Position numbers and translations under genes: made by a program. 64,000 bases of DNA from Deltaproteobacteria bacterium IMCC39524 (GTDB taxonomy: Bacteria; Desulfobacterota; Desulfuromonadia; Desulfuromonadales; BM103), in NCBI GenBank assembly GCA_029667085.1, contig JARUHJ010000009.1, forward strand, positions 1 through 64,000, in the 5' to 3' direction. Below the pieces are notes generated by a model that searched no databases, was not told where the DNA came from, and worked only from the letters and a program-made list of their open reading frames with translations. Positions 1-7,929 of this stretch are shown here, one piece after another; position 1 is the stretch's first letter, and each line of letters starts with the position of its first letter.

Positions 1-317
1 TGTTCCCCAGCACCAAGATCCTGGACGATTTGAACTACAAGGCGATCATGATCGGTTTCCCGATGCTGACCCTAGGTATCATCACCGGCGCTGCCTGGGC
101 CAACTATGCCTGGGGCACTTACTGGAGTTGGGACCCGAAAGAGACCTGGAGCCTGATCGTCTGGTTTATCTATGCTGCCTTCCTGCACGCCCGCTTTACC
201 CGTGGCTGGGTAGGGCGTCGCGTGGCCTGGCTGTCGATCTTCGGCTTTGCCGCAACCATCTTCTGCTATCTTGGCGTGAACCTGGTGCTTTCTGGTTTGC
301 ATTCCTACGGGGGGTAG
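1..317 (+). CDS. ccsB: Cytochrome c biogenesis protein CcsB (ResC/CcsA type), C-terminal part
   Basis: This is the 3' end of a gene that starts before the window; the reading frame is open from base 3 to the TAG at 315-317. The visible 104 residues contain the tryptophan-rich haem-handling segment [15 protein letters not shown] of the ResC/CcsA family, followed by a membrane span, a short basic loop and a last span ending GLHSYGG. Proteins of this family pair with CcsA/ResB in System II cytochrome c maturation, carrying haem across the inner membrane and attaching it to CxxCH motifs. The thioredoxin-like and CcdA genes that follow supply the reducing power for the same pathway. The family assignment is firm; only the amino-terminal part is missing. 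Confidence 0.88.
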   Translation, partial: FPSTKILDDLNYKAIMIGFPMLTLGIITGAAWANYAWGTYWSWDPKETWSLIVWFIYAAFLHARFTRGWVGRRVAWLSIFGFAATIFCYLGVNLVLSGLHSYGG

Positions 318-487
318 TGGCATTGTTAAGGGATTGTCCCCGAGCGAGGCCTGCCCCTGGCCAGCACAAGGAACGTTCTCAGAATGAGGTTTGATGAAAA
401 AAGAAGTCATTTTACCGTTCGGAGTACGGGCTGTGCTTTTGAATACAGAGCCCCATATTGTTGCTGTCAGAACTGGAAGGATTCCTT

Positions 488-1021
488 ATGCGTAATTTGG
501 TCCTGGTCGTTGTTATCGTGTTGGTTGGTGCTTCTGTCTATCTTGTGTCTTCAAGCAGTTCACGGCCCCCCAGTGAATGGGTCAAATCGGTCGCTGTCGG
601 TGATCTTGCCCCTGATTTCCAGCTTGAAGATACAAAAGGTAACAAGGTCTCTTTATCGGATTTGCGAGGCAAGGTTGTCCTGGTCAATTTCTGGGCGACC
701 TGGTGTCCGCCATGCATAGAAGAGATGCCTTCAATGGAGAGACTCAACGAAGCCATTGCCGGCGATGATTTTGTCATGCTGGCGATCAATACAGAAGAAA
801 ATGGTCCTGGTATTGTTCCCGCTTTCCTGGAAAAGACCCCCTACAGCTTTCCCATCCTATATGACAACAAAGGTGTCGTGCAGAAACGTTATGGAGTGTT
901 CAAGTTTCCTGAGTCTTTTATTGTTAACAAAGATGGGACCGTTGCAGAGAAAATCATTGGTCCACTTGACTGGTCGAGTCTTAAAACGATCACCTACTTC
1001 AAAAGCCTTATCAAAGGATAA
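488..1021 (+). CDS. Membrane-anchored TlpA/ResA-type thioredoxin
   Basis: A 177-residue protein with one amino-terminal membrane anchor (about residues 3-20) and a periplasmic thioredoxin fold with active site C73-P-P-C76 inside VNFWATWCPPCIEEMP. Proteins of this type reduce apocytochrome c thiols before haem attachment, or other periplasmic disulfides. An upstream in-frame start exists, but GGAAGG at 475-480 lies correctly before the ATG at 488, which also puts the anchor at the extreme N terminus. It sits between the CcsB end and CcdA, which supports a role in System II cytochrome maturation. It ends 5 bases before the next start, so translation is probably coupled. Confidence 0.85.
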   Translation: MRNLVLVVVIVLVGASVYLVSSSSSRPPSEWVKSVAVGDLAPDFQLEDTKGNKVSLSDLRGKVVLVNFWATWCPPCIEEMPSMERLNEAIAGDDFVMLAINTEENGPGIVPAFLEKTPYSFPILYDNKGVVQKRYGVFKFPESFIVNKDGTVAEKIIGPLDWSSLKTITYFKSLIKG

Positions 1022-1026
1022 CAACA

Positions 1027-1776
1027 TTGCTACAGCAAACAGCTGATATCACCTATTGGATTGCGTTTACCGCCGGGATTTTATCGTTTGCCTCACCCTG
1101 CGTGTTGCCTTTGATCCCCTCGTACCTGACCTACATCACTGGGCTGTCTTTCAGCCAACTTGATGATGAACATCCGGATGCCAAGGTTCGCCTGACGGTT
1201 CTGCTGCACACCTTATGCTTCATCCTCGGTTTTTCCGCCGTATTTGTTCTGCTTGGCGCCATTGCCGGTATCGCTTCCAGTAGCATCCAGATCTACCTGC
1301 GCGAGGGACTGGGCTGGGTAGAAAAGATCGGTGGGATATTGATCTTCCTGTTTGGTGTGCATATGACCGGGCTGTTCCATTTTAGTGCCCTCCTCGGCGA
1401 AAAAAGGGTTCACTTGCATAAGAGACCGAGTGGTTTTGCCGGGACTTGCTTGGTTGGTGTTGCTTTTGCGGCTGGCTGGACGCCCTGCATCGGCCCGATT
1501 CTCGCGTCAATTCTGGTGGTGGCCGCATCTTCCGGTCAGGTCGGCGAAGGGGTCGGCTTGCTGGCGGTCTATTCTCTGGGGCTGGGTCTTCCTTTCTTGC
1601 TGTCGGGCCTTCTGTTTCACCAATTTCTGTCAGCTTTCAAGCGCTTCCGTAAGCACATTCGCCTCATTGAAATCGGTACCGGAGTTATGCTGATGGTGGT
1701 TGGTGTCATGCTCATGTTTAGTCTGCTCGGGCCGGTCACTATGTTTTTGTACCAGTGGGTTCCTGTCAGAGGATAA
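1027..1776 (+). CDS. ccdA: Thiol-disulfide electron carrier CcdA (short DsbD-like membrane protein)
   Basis: A 249-residue polytopic membrane protein with the two redox cysteines typical of CcdA: C25 in ASPCVLPLIPSYL at the first span and C154 in GWTPCIGPIL at the fourth. CcdA passes electrons from cytoplasmic thioredoxin to periplasmic thioredoxin-like proteins, here most likely the TlpA-type protein encoded just upstream. The start is a TTG at 1027 preceded by AAAGGA at 1013-1018, overlapping the end of the previous gene; no ATG fits as well. Length and motif order match the family. Confidence 0.9.
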   Translation: MLQQTADITYWIAFTAGILSFASPCVLPLIPSYLTYITGLSFSQLDDEHPDAKVRLTVLLHTLCFILGFSAVFVLLGAIAGIASSSIQIYLREGLGWVEKIGGILIFLFGVHMTGLFHFSALLGEKRVHLHKRPSGFAGTCLVGVAFAAGWTPCIGPILASILVVAASSGQVGEGVGLLAVYSLGLGLPFLLSGLLFHQFLSAFKRFRKHIRLIEIGTGVMLMVVGVMLMFSLLGPVTMFLYQWVPVRG

Positions 1777-1849
1777 TGTCCTTATGCTGCGTAGACCATT
1801 CCCCCGATCTTTATGTTTACTCTCTCCCTGATTTTGGAGGATTTTAAAT

Positions 1850-2290
1850 ATGTCTCAAATTGATCAAGCGGACAAGACGAACTGGACGCTGCTATTCCTG
1901 GGCTGGCTTTTAGTCAGTGTATCGACCACTATAAGTCTCTTTTTCAGCTCTGTTCTGGAGTATGAACCCTGTGTCCTGTGCTGGTATCAGCGGATATGCT
2001 TGTTTCCGATGATCTTCATTTTAGCGGCAGGTCTTTTTCCCACTTTTGATAAAAGCGTCATTAAATATGCGCTCCCTCTTTCGATAGCGGGTGGGCTGAC
2101 GGCCTTTTACCACACATTACTCTATGCCGGAATCATTCCGGAGAATATCCAGCCCTGCTCAAAGGGCGTTTCATGTACAGAAAAGTATATTGAGCTGTTT
2201 GGCTTTGTTTCAATTCCGATGCTCTCTTTCCTCGCATTTTCTACATTAGTCGCACTTTTGATTTTTCTTAAAAGGAGAACTTCCAAATGA
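1850..2290 (+). CDS. DsbB-like disulfide oxidase
   Basis: A 146-residue protein with four predicted membrane spans. It has the CxxC of the DsbB/BdbC family (C41-V-L-C44 in PCVLCWYQR) and a second periplasmic cysteine pair (C103 and C109). Such proteins reoxidise a DsbA-type thiol oxidase and pass the electrons to quinone. GGAGG lies at 1835-1839 before the ATG at 1850. The gene overlaps the next one by four bases (ATGA), and that gene encodes a DsbA-like protein, so the two form a natural oxidase pair. It lies downstream of a reducing system (CcdA/TlpA), so both arms of periplasmic thiol chemistry are encoded together. Confidence 0.87.
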   Translation: MSQIDQADKTNWTLLFLGWLLVSVSTTISLFFSSVLEYEPCVLCWYQRICLFPMIFILAAGLFPTFDKSVIKYALPLSIAGGLTAFYHTLLYAGIIPENIQPCSKGVSCTEKYIELFGFVSIPMLSFLAFSTLVALLIFLKRRTSK

Positions 2291-2946
2291 AATACGTGCT
2301 CGTTGGGCTTACCTGTGTCCTTTTGGTTTTAGCCTTTATTGGAGGCAGTTCCTATTATAAGGGCCAGCAGGCTGAAAAGTTTGGTTTTCTAGCCCAGAAA
2401 AACGCCGAACTTTTCGTCAGAGACCATTCCCCAACACTTGGCAGCGATGATGCAAAAGTCTTTATCGTTGAGTTTATGGACCCTGCCTGTGAAACCTGTG
2501 CTGCCTTTGAACCCTTTATTAAGCAGGCAATGGCTGCCAATCCCGGCAAAATCAAATTGGTGCTGCGCTACGCCCCATTCCATGATGGTGCCGATAATTT
2601 TGTCAAGATTCTTGAAGCCGCCAGATTGCAGGGGAAATACTGGGAAACCTTAGAGCTTATGTTTAAAACACAGCATATCTGGGCCAGCCACCATAACTAT
2701 CAGCCGGAAAGATTATGGGAAGTTCTTCCTCGAGCAGGCTTGGATATCGAACGGATCAAAAAAGATATGCATTCCCCAACTATTGCAAAAATCATTGAAC
2801 AGGATATGGCTGATGTGAAAACCTTGAATGTGCAAAAAACTCCGGGGTATTTTGTCAATGGCAGGCCTCTGCAGCAGTTTGGCTATAAACAGTTAGCACA
2901 ATTGATTCAATCGGAACTTGACGCACAATATCCGACCAAGCGTTGA
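2287..2946 (+). CDS. DsbA-like periplasmic thioredoxin-fold oxidase
   Basis: A 219-residue protein with an N-terminal signal anchor (about residues 3-20) and a DsbA-type fold with active site C68-E-T-C71 in FMDPACETCAAFEP. The C-terminal part carries KTPGYFVNGRPL, the cis-proline loop of this family. It starts in a four-base overlap with the DsbB-like gene, so partnership is likely: this protein would oxidise exported cysteines and be reoxidised by its neighbour. The CETC dipeptide differs from the CPHC of classical DsbA, so isomerase or specialised activity cannot be excluded. A strong terminator follows 80 bases downstream. Confidence 0.83.
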   Translation: MKYVLVGLTCVLLVLAFIGGSSYYKGQQAEKFGFLAQKNAELFVRDHSPTLGSDDAKVFIVEFMDPACETCAAFEPFIKQAMAANPGKIKLVLRYAPFHDGADNFVKILEAARLQGKYWETLELMFKTQHIWASHHNYQPERLWEVLPRAGLDIERIKKDMHSPTIAKIIEQDMADVKTLNVQKTPGYFVNGRPLQQFGYKQLAQLIQSELDAQYPTKR

Positions 2947-3026
2947 GCTAAGAACGTGGGGGGCGTTGTTGCTATGTTGACCAGCATCGACGTGAGTTCA
3001 AATACCCCTTGGGGCGCTAAGAGGTT

Positions 3027-3063
3027 AAAGGGTCATCTTCTGTTATGAGAAGGTGACCCTTTT
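3027..3063 (+). terminator. Rho-independent terminator after the thiol-redox operon
   Basis: A 12-bp stem (GGGTCATCTTCT at 3030-3041 against AGAAGGTGACCC at 3048-3059, one G-T pair) with a six-base loop is followed by TTTT and preceded by AAA. It closes the ccsB-to-DsbA transcription unit. Confidence 0.8.
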
Positions 3064-3228
3064 CAGTTTAATAGGTGTGATAATGTCATGAGGTCTGGAG
3101 TGCTACCGGAAATGTCCCACGAAATGTTCCCGCAAATAGAAAAAGTCTGCCTGTACAACTATGACACCGGTTTGAAGCCAAACGCACGTCGGCTGCAGAT
3201 AACACTGGCATGAAAAGTTAAAAAAACT

Positions 3229-3262
3229 GCCGTCAATGTCCTTCACTGACGGCGGTCTTTGT
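3229..3262 (+). terminator. Hairpin with T-rich tail
   Basis: GCCGTCA (3229-3235) pairs with TGACGGC (3247-3253) around an 11-base loop, followed by GGTCTTTGTTT. An A-run lies on the other side, so it may work in both directions. No convincing gene ends immediately before it; a 41-codon open frame at 3088-3213 lacks a good ribosome binding site. Confidence 0.45.
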
Positions 3263-3295
3263 TTGTCTCTTGAAAGGTAACGCGAATATAACTTT

Positions 3296-3324
3296 TTGAC
3301 GTCGTTTATTGATTGAGCTACATT
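3296..3324 (+). promoter_or_regulatory. Probable sigma-70 promoter
   Basis: TTGACG (3296-3301) and TACATT (3319-3324) are separated by exactly 17 bases. The promoter faces the small membrane ORF at 3429 and is the main support for that gene being expressed. Confidence 0.4.
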
Positions 3325-3428
3325 GCTTGAGACTTTATCAAAAGCACCCCCTCTGACTTGAACAATATGCTGACTCTTCTCCTGAAAAGGTGAGGAAAAG
3401 CCACAGAATATAGAATGGACCCTCAATC

Positions 3429-3653
3429 GTGTTACTCGTAATTTTCTCCGCACCTGTATGCTTGCTCAGCTTTTACCTGGCCTTTCTCTGCTACCGCAAG
3501 TCCCTTTATCCTCATACCATTGCTTTGACTATGCTTGCAGTCTTTATGCTGTTGCTTACCCTGGGGATACTTGCTGCAGGCTTCCTTGCCGGCAAAACAA
3601 TCAATGATGAAATTGCCTTCTATCATTCGTCCGTACTTTCCCGCGTTTCATGA
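3429..3653 (+). CDS. Possible small membrane protein, unknown function
   Basis: This 74-residue open frame starts with GTG and encodes two strongly hydrophobic stretches (about residues 3-21 and 31-53) separated by a short basic loop with YRKSLYP, then a polar tail. That pattern suggests a two-span inner-membrane protein. A promoter-like element lies 105 bases upstream. Against it, there is no clear Shine-Dalgarno sequence and the start codon is GTG. I do not recognise a family. It ends about 50 bases before the convergent Lrp gene. Confidence 0.35.
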   Translation: MLLVIFSAPVCLLSFYLAFLCYRKSLYPHTIALTMLAVFMLLLTLGILAAGFLAGKTINDEIAFYHSSVLSRVS

Positions 3654-3701
3654 CTCTTTAGAGGATCATGAACGTGATGATGAACTGAATAAATTCATCA
3701 A

Positions 3702-4178
3702 TTATCTCCTCACGTCCAAAGGCATCTCTGTTTTACCCAGAACCGTTCGTAAGGCAAACGACGATTGCACCCGCAGGACTCCAGGCAGGCTGGTCAGCTT
3801 GTTGTGGACACGTACGTAATCGGCATTATCCCTGGTAATAACACGCAGTAGATAGTCAAAGGCCCCTGACATCAGGTAGCATTCCATCACCTCTGCGACT
3901 TTGGAGACCTCCGCTTCAAAGGCTGCCAGCTTTTCGTTTTGTTGACCGTCCAGGCTGACCATGACAAAGACATTGTCCGGCTTGCCGATAGCGCTCTGGT
4001 TGATCAGCATGACGTAACGGTCGATGATCCCGCTCTCTTCGAGAATCTTGACGCGACGCAGGCATGCAGATTCAGACAACCCCACCTCTTCGGCAAGTTG
4101 TACGTTTGACAGTCTGCCATTCTTCTGTAACTTATTAAGAATAGAACAATCTATGGCGTCTAAATTTATGTTTGGCAC
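3702..4178 (-). CDS. Lrp/AsnC-family transcriptional regulator
   Basis: A 158-residue protein with an N-terminal helix-turn-helix (about residues 8-60, including NVQLAEEVGLSESACLRRV) and a C-terminal ligand-binding RAM/AsnC domain with the turn GAFDYLLRV. Lrp-family proteins form octamers or hexadecamers and sense amino acids. It is transcribed divergently from alanine dehydrogenase across a 145-bp gap that holds a good palindrome (4203-4219), so the straightforward inference is an alanine-responsive regulator of ald and of itself. Family assignment is firm; the effector is inferred. Confidence 0.9.
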   Translation of the reverse strand: MPNINLDAIDCSILNKLQKNGRLSNVQLAEEVGLSESACLRRVKILEESGIIDRYVMLINQSAIGKPDNVFVMVSLDGQQNEKLAAFEAEVSKVAEVMECYLMSGAFDYLLRVITRDNADYVRVHNKLTSLPGVLRVQSSFALRTVLGKTEMPLDVRR

Positions 4179-4202
4179 AATGTGCTCCCTTAATCTAAAT
4201 AT

Positions 4203-4219
4203 TTGAAATTATATTTCAA
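4203..4219. promoter_or_regulatory. Candidate Lrp operator
   Basis: TTGAAATTATATTTCAA is a 17-bp inverted repeat about its central base, 24 bases upstream of the Lrp start and in the shared control region with ald. Its AT-rich palindromic character fits Lrp/AsnC operators; binding is inferred from position. Confidence 0.5.
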
Positions 4220-4323
4220 TAAGTAGGTGTATTGTTGATAGTTTGCAAGAAAATTTACCGGCGTTGATGATAAACTTCAGCATATACAGACAAATCAACG
4301 AAGCGCTATGAAGGAGTGTCCTT

Positions 4324-5439
4324 ATGATTGTTGGTGTTCTTAAAGAGATCAAGGTGGCAGAAAACAGGGTGTGCATGACCCCTGCAGGTGTTGAAGTTTT
4401 GCGTGAACACGGCCATGAGGTCCTGGTAGAGACTCAAGCCGGAGTCTTCAGTGGTTTCAGCGATGCAGATTATGTTAATGCCGGAGCGGCGATCGCGGCG
4501 ACTGCTGAGGAGGTTTATCTTAGCGCAGAGATGGTGATGCATGTAAAAGAGCCACAGCCTTCAGAATACGCATTTATTCGTAAAGGTCAGATCGTTTTTA
4601 CTTATTTCCATTTTGCAGCATCCGAGGAGTTGACCCGGGCGATGATTGACAGCGGCGCGGTCTGTATTGCCTACGAGACAATCGTCGGCTCAGATGGCAG
4701 CTTACCTCTCTTGACACCTATGAGTGAGGTTGCTGGACGTATGGCCGCCCAGGAAGCGGCAAAGTATGCCGAACGTACCCAGGGAGGCCGTGGCATCCTG
4801 TTGGGTGGTGTCCCTGGTGTCCAACCGGCAACCGTTCTTGTTCTCGGTGGCGGTACGGTTGGTACCCATGCCGCCCAGATGGCTTGTGGCTTGGGTGCCA
4901 AGGTCTACCTGCTTGATACCAGCCTTGATCGTCTGCGCCATCTCTCTGAAGTGATGCCGAAAAACTGTTTCCCGATTATGTCTTCTCCGGCGACGGTTCG
5001 AGAGCTTGTTCAGGAAGCTGATGTGGTTATTGGCGCAGTCCTCTTGCATGGTGCCAAAGCTCCGAAGCTGGTGACCCGGGAAATGCTTAAAACCATGAAG
5101 CCCGGAGCGGTGCTGGTGGATGTGGCGATTGATCAGGGCGGATGCTTTGAAACTTCCAAGCCGACCACTCACAGCGAGCCGACCTTTGAAGTTGATGGTA
5201 TCGTTCATTACTGTGTCGCTAATATGCCCGGGGCCGTTCCCCTGACATCGACTGTGGCTCTGACCAATGCGACCCTTCCTTACGCCGTAAAGATCGCGAA
5301 CCAAGGTTGGCAGGAGGTGGCTCGCAACAATTCGGGCATCAGGGCCGGCCTGAATGTTGTTGCAGGGAAGGTGACCTATGCTGGTGTTGCGGAAGCTTTC
5401 CGTATTCAATATACGGACATTGAAGAACTTCTTAACTAA
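4324..5439 (+). CDS. ald: Alanine dehydrogenase
   Basis: A 371-residue enzyme that interconverts L-alanine and pyruvate plus ammonia with NAD. It shows the N-terminal family signature (MIVGVLKEIKVAENRV), the substrate region with HFAASEEL, and the Rossmann nucleotide-binding loop VLGGGTVGTHAA near residue 175. Length matches the family. AAGGAG precedes the ATG at 4324 by about eight bases. The divergent Lrp gene is its likely regulator. In an anaerobe it may either burn alanine as carbon source or assimilate ammonia. A terminator follows 25 bases after the stop. Confidence 0.95.
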   Translation: MIVGVLKEIKVAENRVCMTPAGVEVLREHGHEVLVETQAGVFSGFSDADYVNAGAAIAATAEEVYLSAEMVMHVKEPQPSEYAFIRKGQIVFTYFHFAASEELTRAMIDSGAVCIAYETIVGSDGSLPLLTPMSEVAGRMAAQEAAKYAERTQGGRGILLGGVPGVQPATVLVLGGGTVGTHAAQMACGLGAKVYLLDTSLDRLRHLSEVMPKNCFPIMSSPATVRELVQEADVVIGAVLLHGAKAPKLVTREMLKTMKPGAVLVDVAIDQGGCFETSKPTTHSEPTFEVDGIVHYCVANMPGAVPLTSTVALTNATLPYAVKIANQGWQEVARNNSGIRAGLNVVAGKVTYAGVAEAFRIQYTDIEELLN

Positions 5440-5463
5440 TCAATCAAAGAGCAGATGACATAG

Positions 5464-5494
5464 AGGCTGCTTCCAGTCGGAGGCAGCCTTTTTT
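5464..5494 (+). terminator. Rho-independent terminator of ald
   Basis: AGGCTGCTTCC (5464-5474) pairs with GGAGGCAGCCT (5479-5489) around a four-base loop, with one G-T pair, then TTTTT. Confidence 0.85.
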
Positions 5495-5539
5495 GTTTGG
5501 ATATAACCAAAACCAAAGCAAGGCAAATTCAGACTATAT

Positions 5540-5690
5540 TATTAACGCATAGACGTGGAGACGCAGAGAGCAAAGGTAAGAGTTGAGCCATTTAAAAGTT
5601 TTAAGGGCTTTTCCACTGCGCTTTCGTCCAAAGGCGCCTATTCCTGGTTGCGGCTCTGCGTTGAACAATGTTTTGTGTTATGGAAGCATT
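5540..5690. repeat. Interspersed palindromic repeat of the ACGCAGAG type, copy 1 (diverged)
   Basis: The gap between ald and the HD-GYP gene holds GACGCAGAGAGCAAAGG near 5557 and, about 90 bases on, GGCTCTGCGTTGAAC, which is roughly its inverse. The last block resembles the end of the copy at 18,235 (GCTCTGCGTTAAAA). No protein is encoded here. It belongs with the copies at 18,235, 53,338 and 58,990 in style, although the sequences are diverged. Confidence 0.45.
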
Positions 5691-5797
5691 TTTTCTCAGG
5701 TTGACGATCGAATCAGAGTTGCGCAAGAAATTCCATTGCAATCGGCTTTATGAAAGGTAGAATATAAGTAATTGCTAATTAAAGGCAGGGGATGTTA

Positions 5798-6934
5798 ATG
5801 TCCAATATCGTTTTCCGAGAAGACCCTTTGGCCGAATTGAAAACAGCTTCTACTTATCAGGAGAAGTTGGCCGTTGTTCACGAGGTCCTGAAAAAACGCT
5901 GCCCTGGCATCGACCGTATCAGTATTGCTCTCTATGACATCAAGACACAATCCTTAGCCACTTTTCTGGCTTCACCTTCCACAGGAAGCCCCCTCAGTAA
6001 TTACGAAGTCATTTTGAAGGAAGGCTCTACCCTACACAAGATTGCTTTGGACGCGACGCCGCGCATTGTCAGTGACTTGAGAGTCTATGAAGATCATGAT
6101 GCAGCCCATTCCCGCGCTATCGTGGGCCATGGGTTTGCTTCCAGCTATACTCATCCGATGTACCATAACAAGGAATTGGCCGGTTTTGTTTTCCTGAATT
6201 CCTTGCACAACGGCTATTTCCGGGAACGTGTCCTGGAGCAGGTTGAAATTGTCATTCACCTGATTTCAGAGATGATCCTTAATGATCTTGCCTCAGCCCG
6301 AGCTTTGACTGCTGCCATGAGGACATCTGTCAGTATGGTGCAAAAGCATGATCTTGAAACGGGGACCCATCTTGAGCGTATGTCTCGTTACTCCCGCCTC
6401 ATAGCACGTTCTTTGGTTAATCAGGGGACCGCGAACCTGGATGACGAGCAAATTGAGCAGATCGCGCTCTTTTCACCTCTGCATGATGTTGGCAAAATAA
6501 GTATTCCCGATAGTATCCTGCAAAAAAAGACCCGTCTGGATTCGGAGGAACGGGCAGTCATGAACAGGCACACCATGGTTGGCCGGCAGATCGTCGATGA
6601 CCTGATCAGAAATTTTGGTTTTGAAGAGCTGCCATATATCGATTATCTGAGAGAGATGACCGAGTTGCATCACGAAGCGATGGATGGTAGTGGTTATCCC
6701 CATGGCTTACGTGGTGAAGAAATTTCACTGGCGGCAAGAATCACCTCTGTCAGTGACATCTTTGACGCCCTGACGACACAACGACCCTATAAGCAGCCCT
6801 GGTCCAATGAACACGCTTTTGCAATGCTGCAGCTCCTGTCTATTGACAAATTGGATAAGGGCTGTGTCGACGCAATGATCGCAGTGTCCTCGGAAGTCAC
6901 CAAGGTGCAGCAGCAGTTTGCCGAGTTGCACTGA
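5798..6934 (+). CDS. GAF-HD-GYP cyclic dinucleotide phosphodiesterase
   Basis: A 378-residue cytoplasmic protein. Residues about 15-165 form a GAF-like sensor; residues about 175-365 form an HD-GYP domain with H229-D230 (HDVGKISIPD), MNRHTMVG, and HHEAMDGSGYP ending in G299-Y300-P301. All metal ligands and the GYP signature are present, so it should be active. HD-GYP enzymes degrade c-di-GMP, and some act on 3',3'-cGAMP, which matters because the window also has a Hypr-type cyclase. The ATG at 5798 is preferred to the one at 5792 because AGGGGA (5787-5792) needs spacing. A bidirectional terminator follows. Confidence 0.9.
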   Translation: MSNIVFREDPLAELKTASTYQEKLAVVHEVLKKRCPGIDRISIALYDIKTQSLATFLASPSTGSPLSNYEVILKEGSTLHKIALDATPRIVSDLRVYEDHDAAHSRAIVGHGFASSYTHPMYHNKELAGFVFLNSLHNGYFRERVLEQVEIVIHLISEMILNDLASARALTAAMRTSVSMVQKHDLETGTHLERMSRYSRLIARSLVNQGTANLDDEQIEQIALFSPLHDVGKISIPDSILQKKTRLDSEERAVMNRHTMVGRQIVDDLIRNFGFEELPYIDYLREMTELHHEAMDGSGYPHGLRGEEISLAARITSVSDIFDALTTQRPYKQPWSNEHAFAMLQLLSIDKLDKGCVDAMIAVSSEVTKVQQQFAELH

Positions 6935-7011
6935 TTGTTGCCGGCGGGTGAAGAGATAGATTCTAAAGATTGACAATTCTGCCATGAAATAGAATCTGGA
7001 CGTTTTGAGAC

Positions 7012-7050
7012 AAAAAAAGACCTGCTTCATTTCGAAGCAGGTCTTTTTTT
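7012..7050. terminator. Bidirectional terminator between convergent genes
   Basis: AGACCTGCTTC pairs with GAAGCAGGTCT around a short loop, flanked by a run of A on the left and a run of T on the right. It serves the HD-GYP gene (plus) and the PEGA lipoprotein gene (minus). Confidence 0.88.
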
Positions 7051-7073
7051 AATTGGATTGGGGTTGCTCCTGG

Positions 7074-7478
7074 TTACAGTTCTGGCTCTATTGTGATCTG
7101 CTCTGCTGACGCTGTCATCTGTGCCGGTTCAGCCAGCAATGCAAAATCGTAGATGTCTTTGAGCTTCTTGGTAAAGATGGTCCCCAGCCAGAGCGGGCTC
7201 CATACGGCGCCTGCAGCCACCCAACTGTTCCGTGCGTTTGTATCAACCTCGTCAGCAACCACGACAAACTCAACAGGATTGTAACCTTGCTTGTTGATCT
7301 TGACGTTATGACTCTCTGTTGTGCTCAACTTGTAATTGAAGGCGCAGGGAGTTACTCCAATTTCTTCACCATCGATAAACACCTGTGCTCCAGGAGGAGT
7401 AGAGACAAATGCAGCCTGTTGCGCACAGGCACTGGTGAAGAGAGCGAGCAAAACGATAATGATAAGTTTCTGGAGCAT
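7074..7478 (-). CDS. PEGA-domain lipoprotein
   Basis: A 134-residue lipoprotein with a signal peptide ending in the lipobox LFTSAC (C18). Residues about 24-70 form a PEGA domain (FVSTPPGAQVFIDGEEIGVTP), a beta-rich surface module of unknown function common in Desulfuromonadales. The remainder has a hydrophobic stretch around AAGAVWSPLWLGTIF. It is a single-gene unit convergent with the HD-GYP gene. Subcellular site (outer membrane or periplasm-facing lipoprotein) is inferred from the lipobox. Confidence 0.8.
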   Translation of the reverse strand: MLQKLIIIVLLALFTSACAQQAAFVSTPPGAQVFIDGEEIGVTPCAFNYKLSTTESHNVKINKQGYNPVEFVVVADEVDTNARNSWVAAGAVWSPLWLGTIFTKKLKDIYDFALLAEPAQMTASAEQITIEPEL

Positions 7479-7929
7479 CTATATCCCTTACGTTCTCCCC
7501 CGAGAATCATAAAAATGAACTAACTAAACAAAAAGCAAGTGATATGCCAATAATGGTTATATTTTGTCAATGTTGACTAGAATGATCTTTTTTTGTCAGA
7601 TAATGAAGCCGAACGGTAATGATTTCAACCTCTTGTCAGTGAGATTAGAAATGTAAAATCTCTTTGTTTTCATAGGCTTCCGGGGCTCCGGGATGATTTG
7701 CCATTGACTCCTGTAGTCATTAAACCATATCTGATGATGTATAATGCCCACAGCTGTCACAAGAGCTAAGCTATTCAAAATCATGTAATAATAACTGGGG
7801 CAGTCTTTTGGATGTCCGGTTGCTATGGCGATGAAGTTTTTGACGTGTTAACATGCCCGTCGTTTCAACGAAAATGCTAACAATGAATGATGTCCGCGGT
7901 TGATCCGATAACGATAAGGAGATTGAGTC
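7479..7929. other. Intergenic region, no gene supported
   Basis: This 451-base stretch separates two divergently transcribed genes and so holds both promoters. I see a weak hairpin (GAGATT at 7641 with AATCTC ending 7662, then a T-rich run). Short open frames on the minus strand lack ribosome binding sites and recognisable content. Confidence 0.5.

Noticed and set aside
3088-3213. A 41-codon open frame before the hairpin at 3229
   Set aside because: No Shine-Dalgarno sequence, unremarkable composition, no sign of a family.
3103-3453. A 116-codon minus-strand frame across the hairpin at 3229
   Set aside because: It spans a terminator-like hairpin and a promoter on the other strand, and has no initiation signal.
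7596-7784. A 62-codon minus-strand frame in the gap before the DjlA-like gene
   Set aside because: The upstream sequence lacks a ribosome binding site and the translation has no plausible signal or domain.
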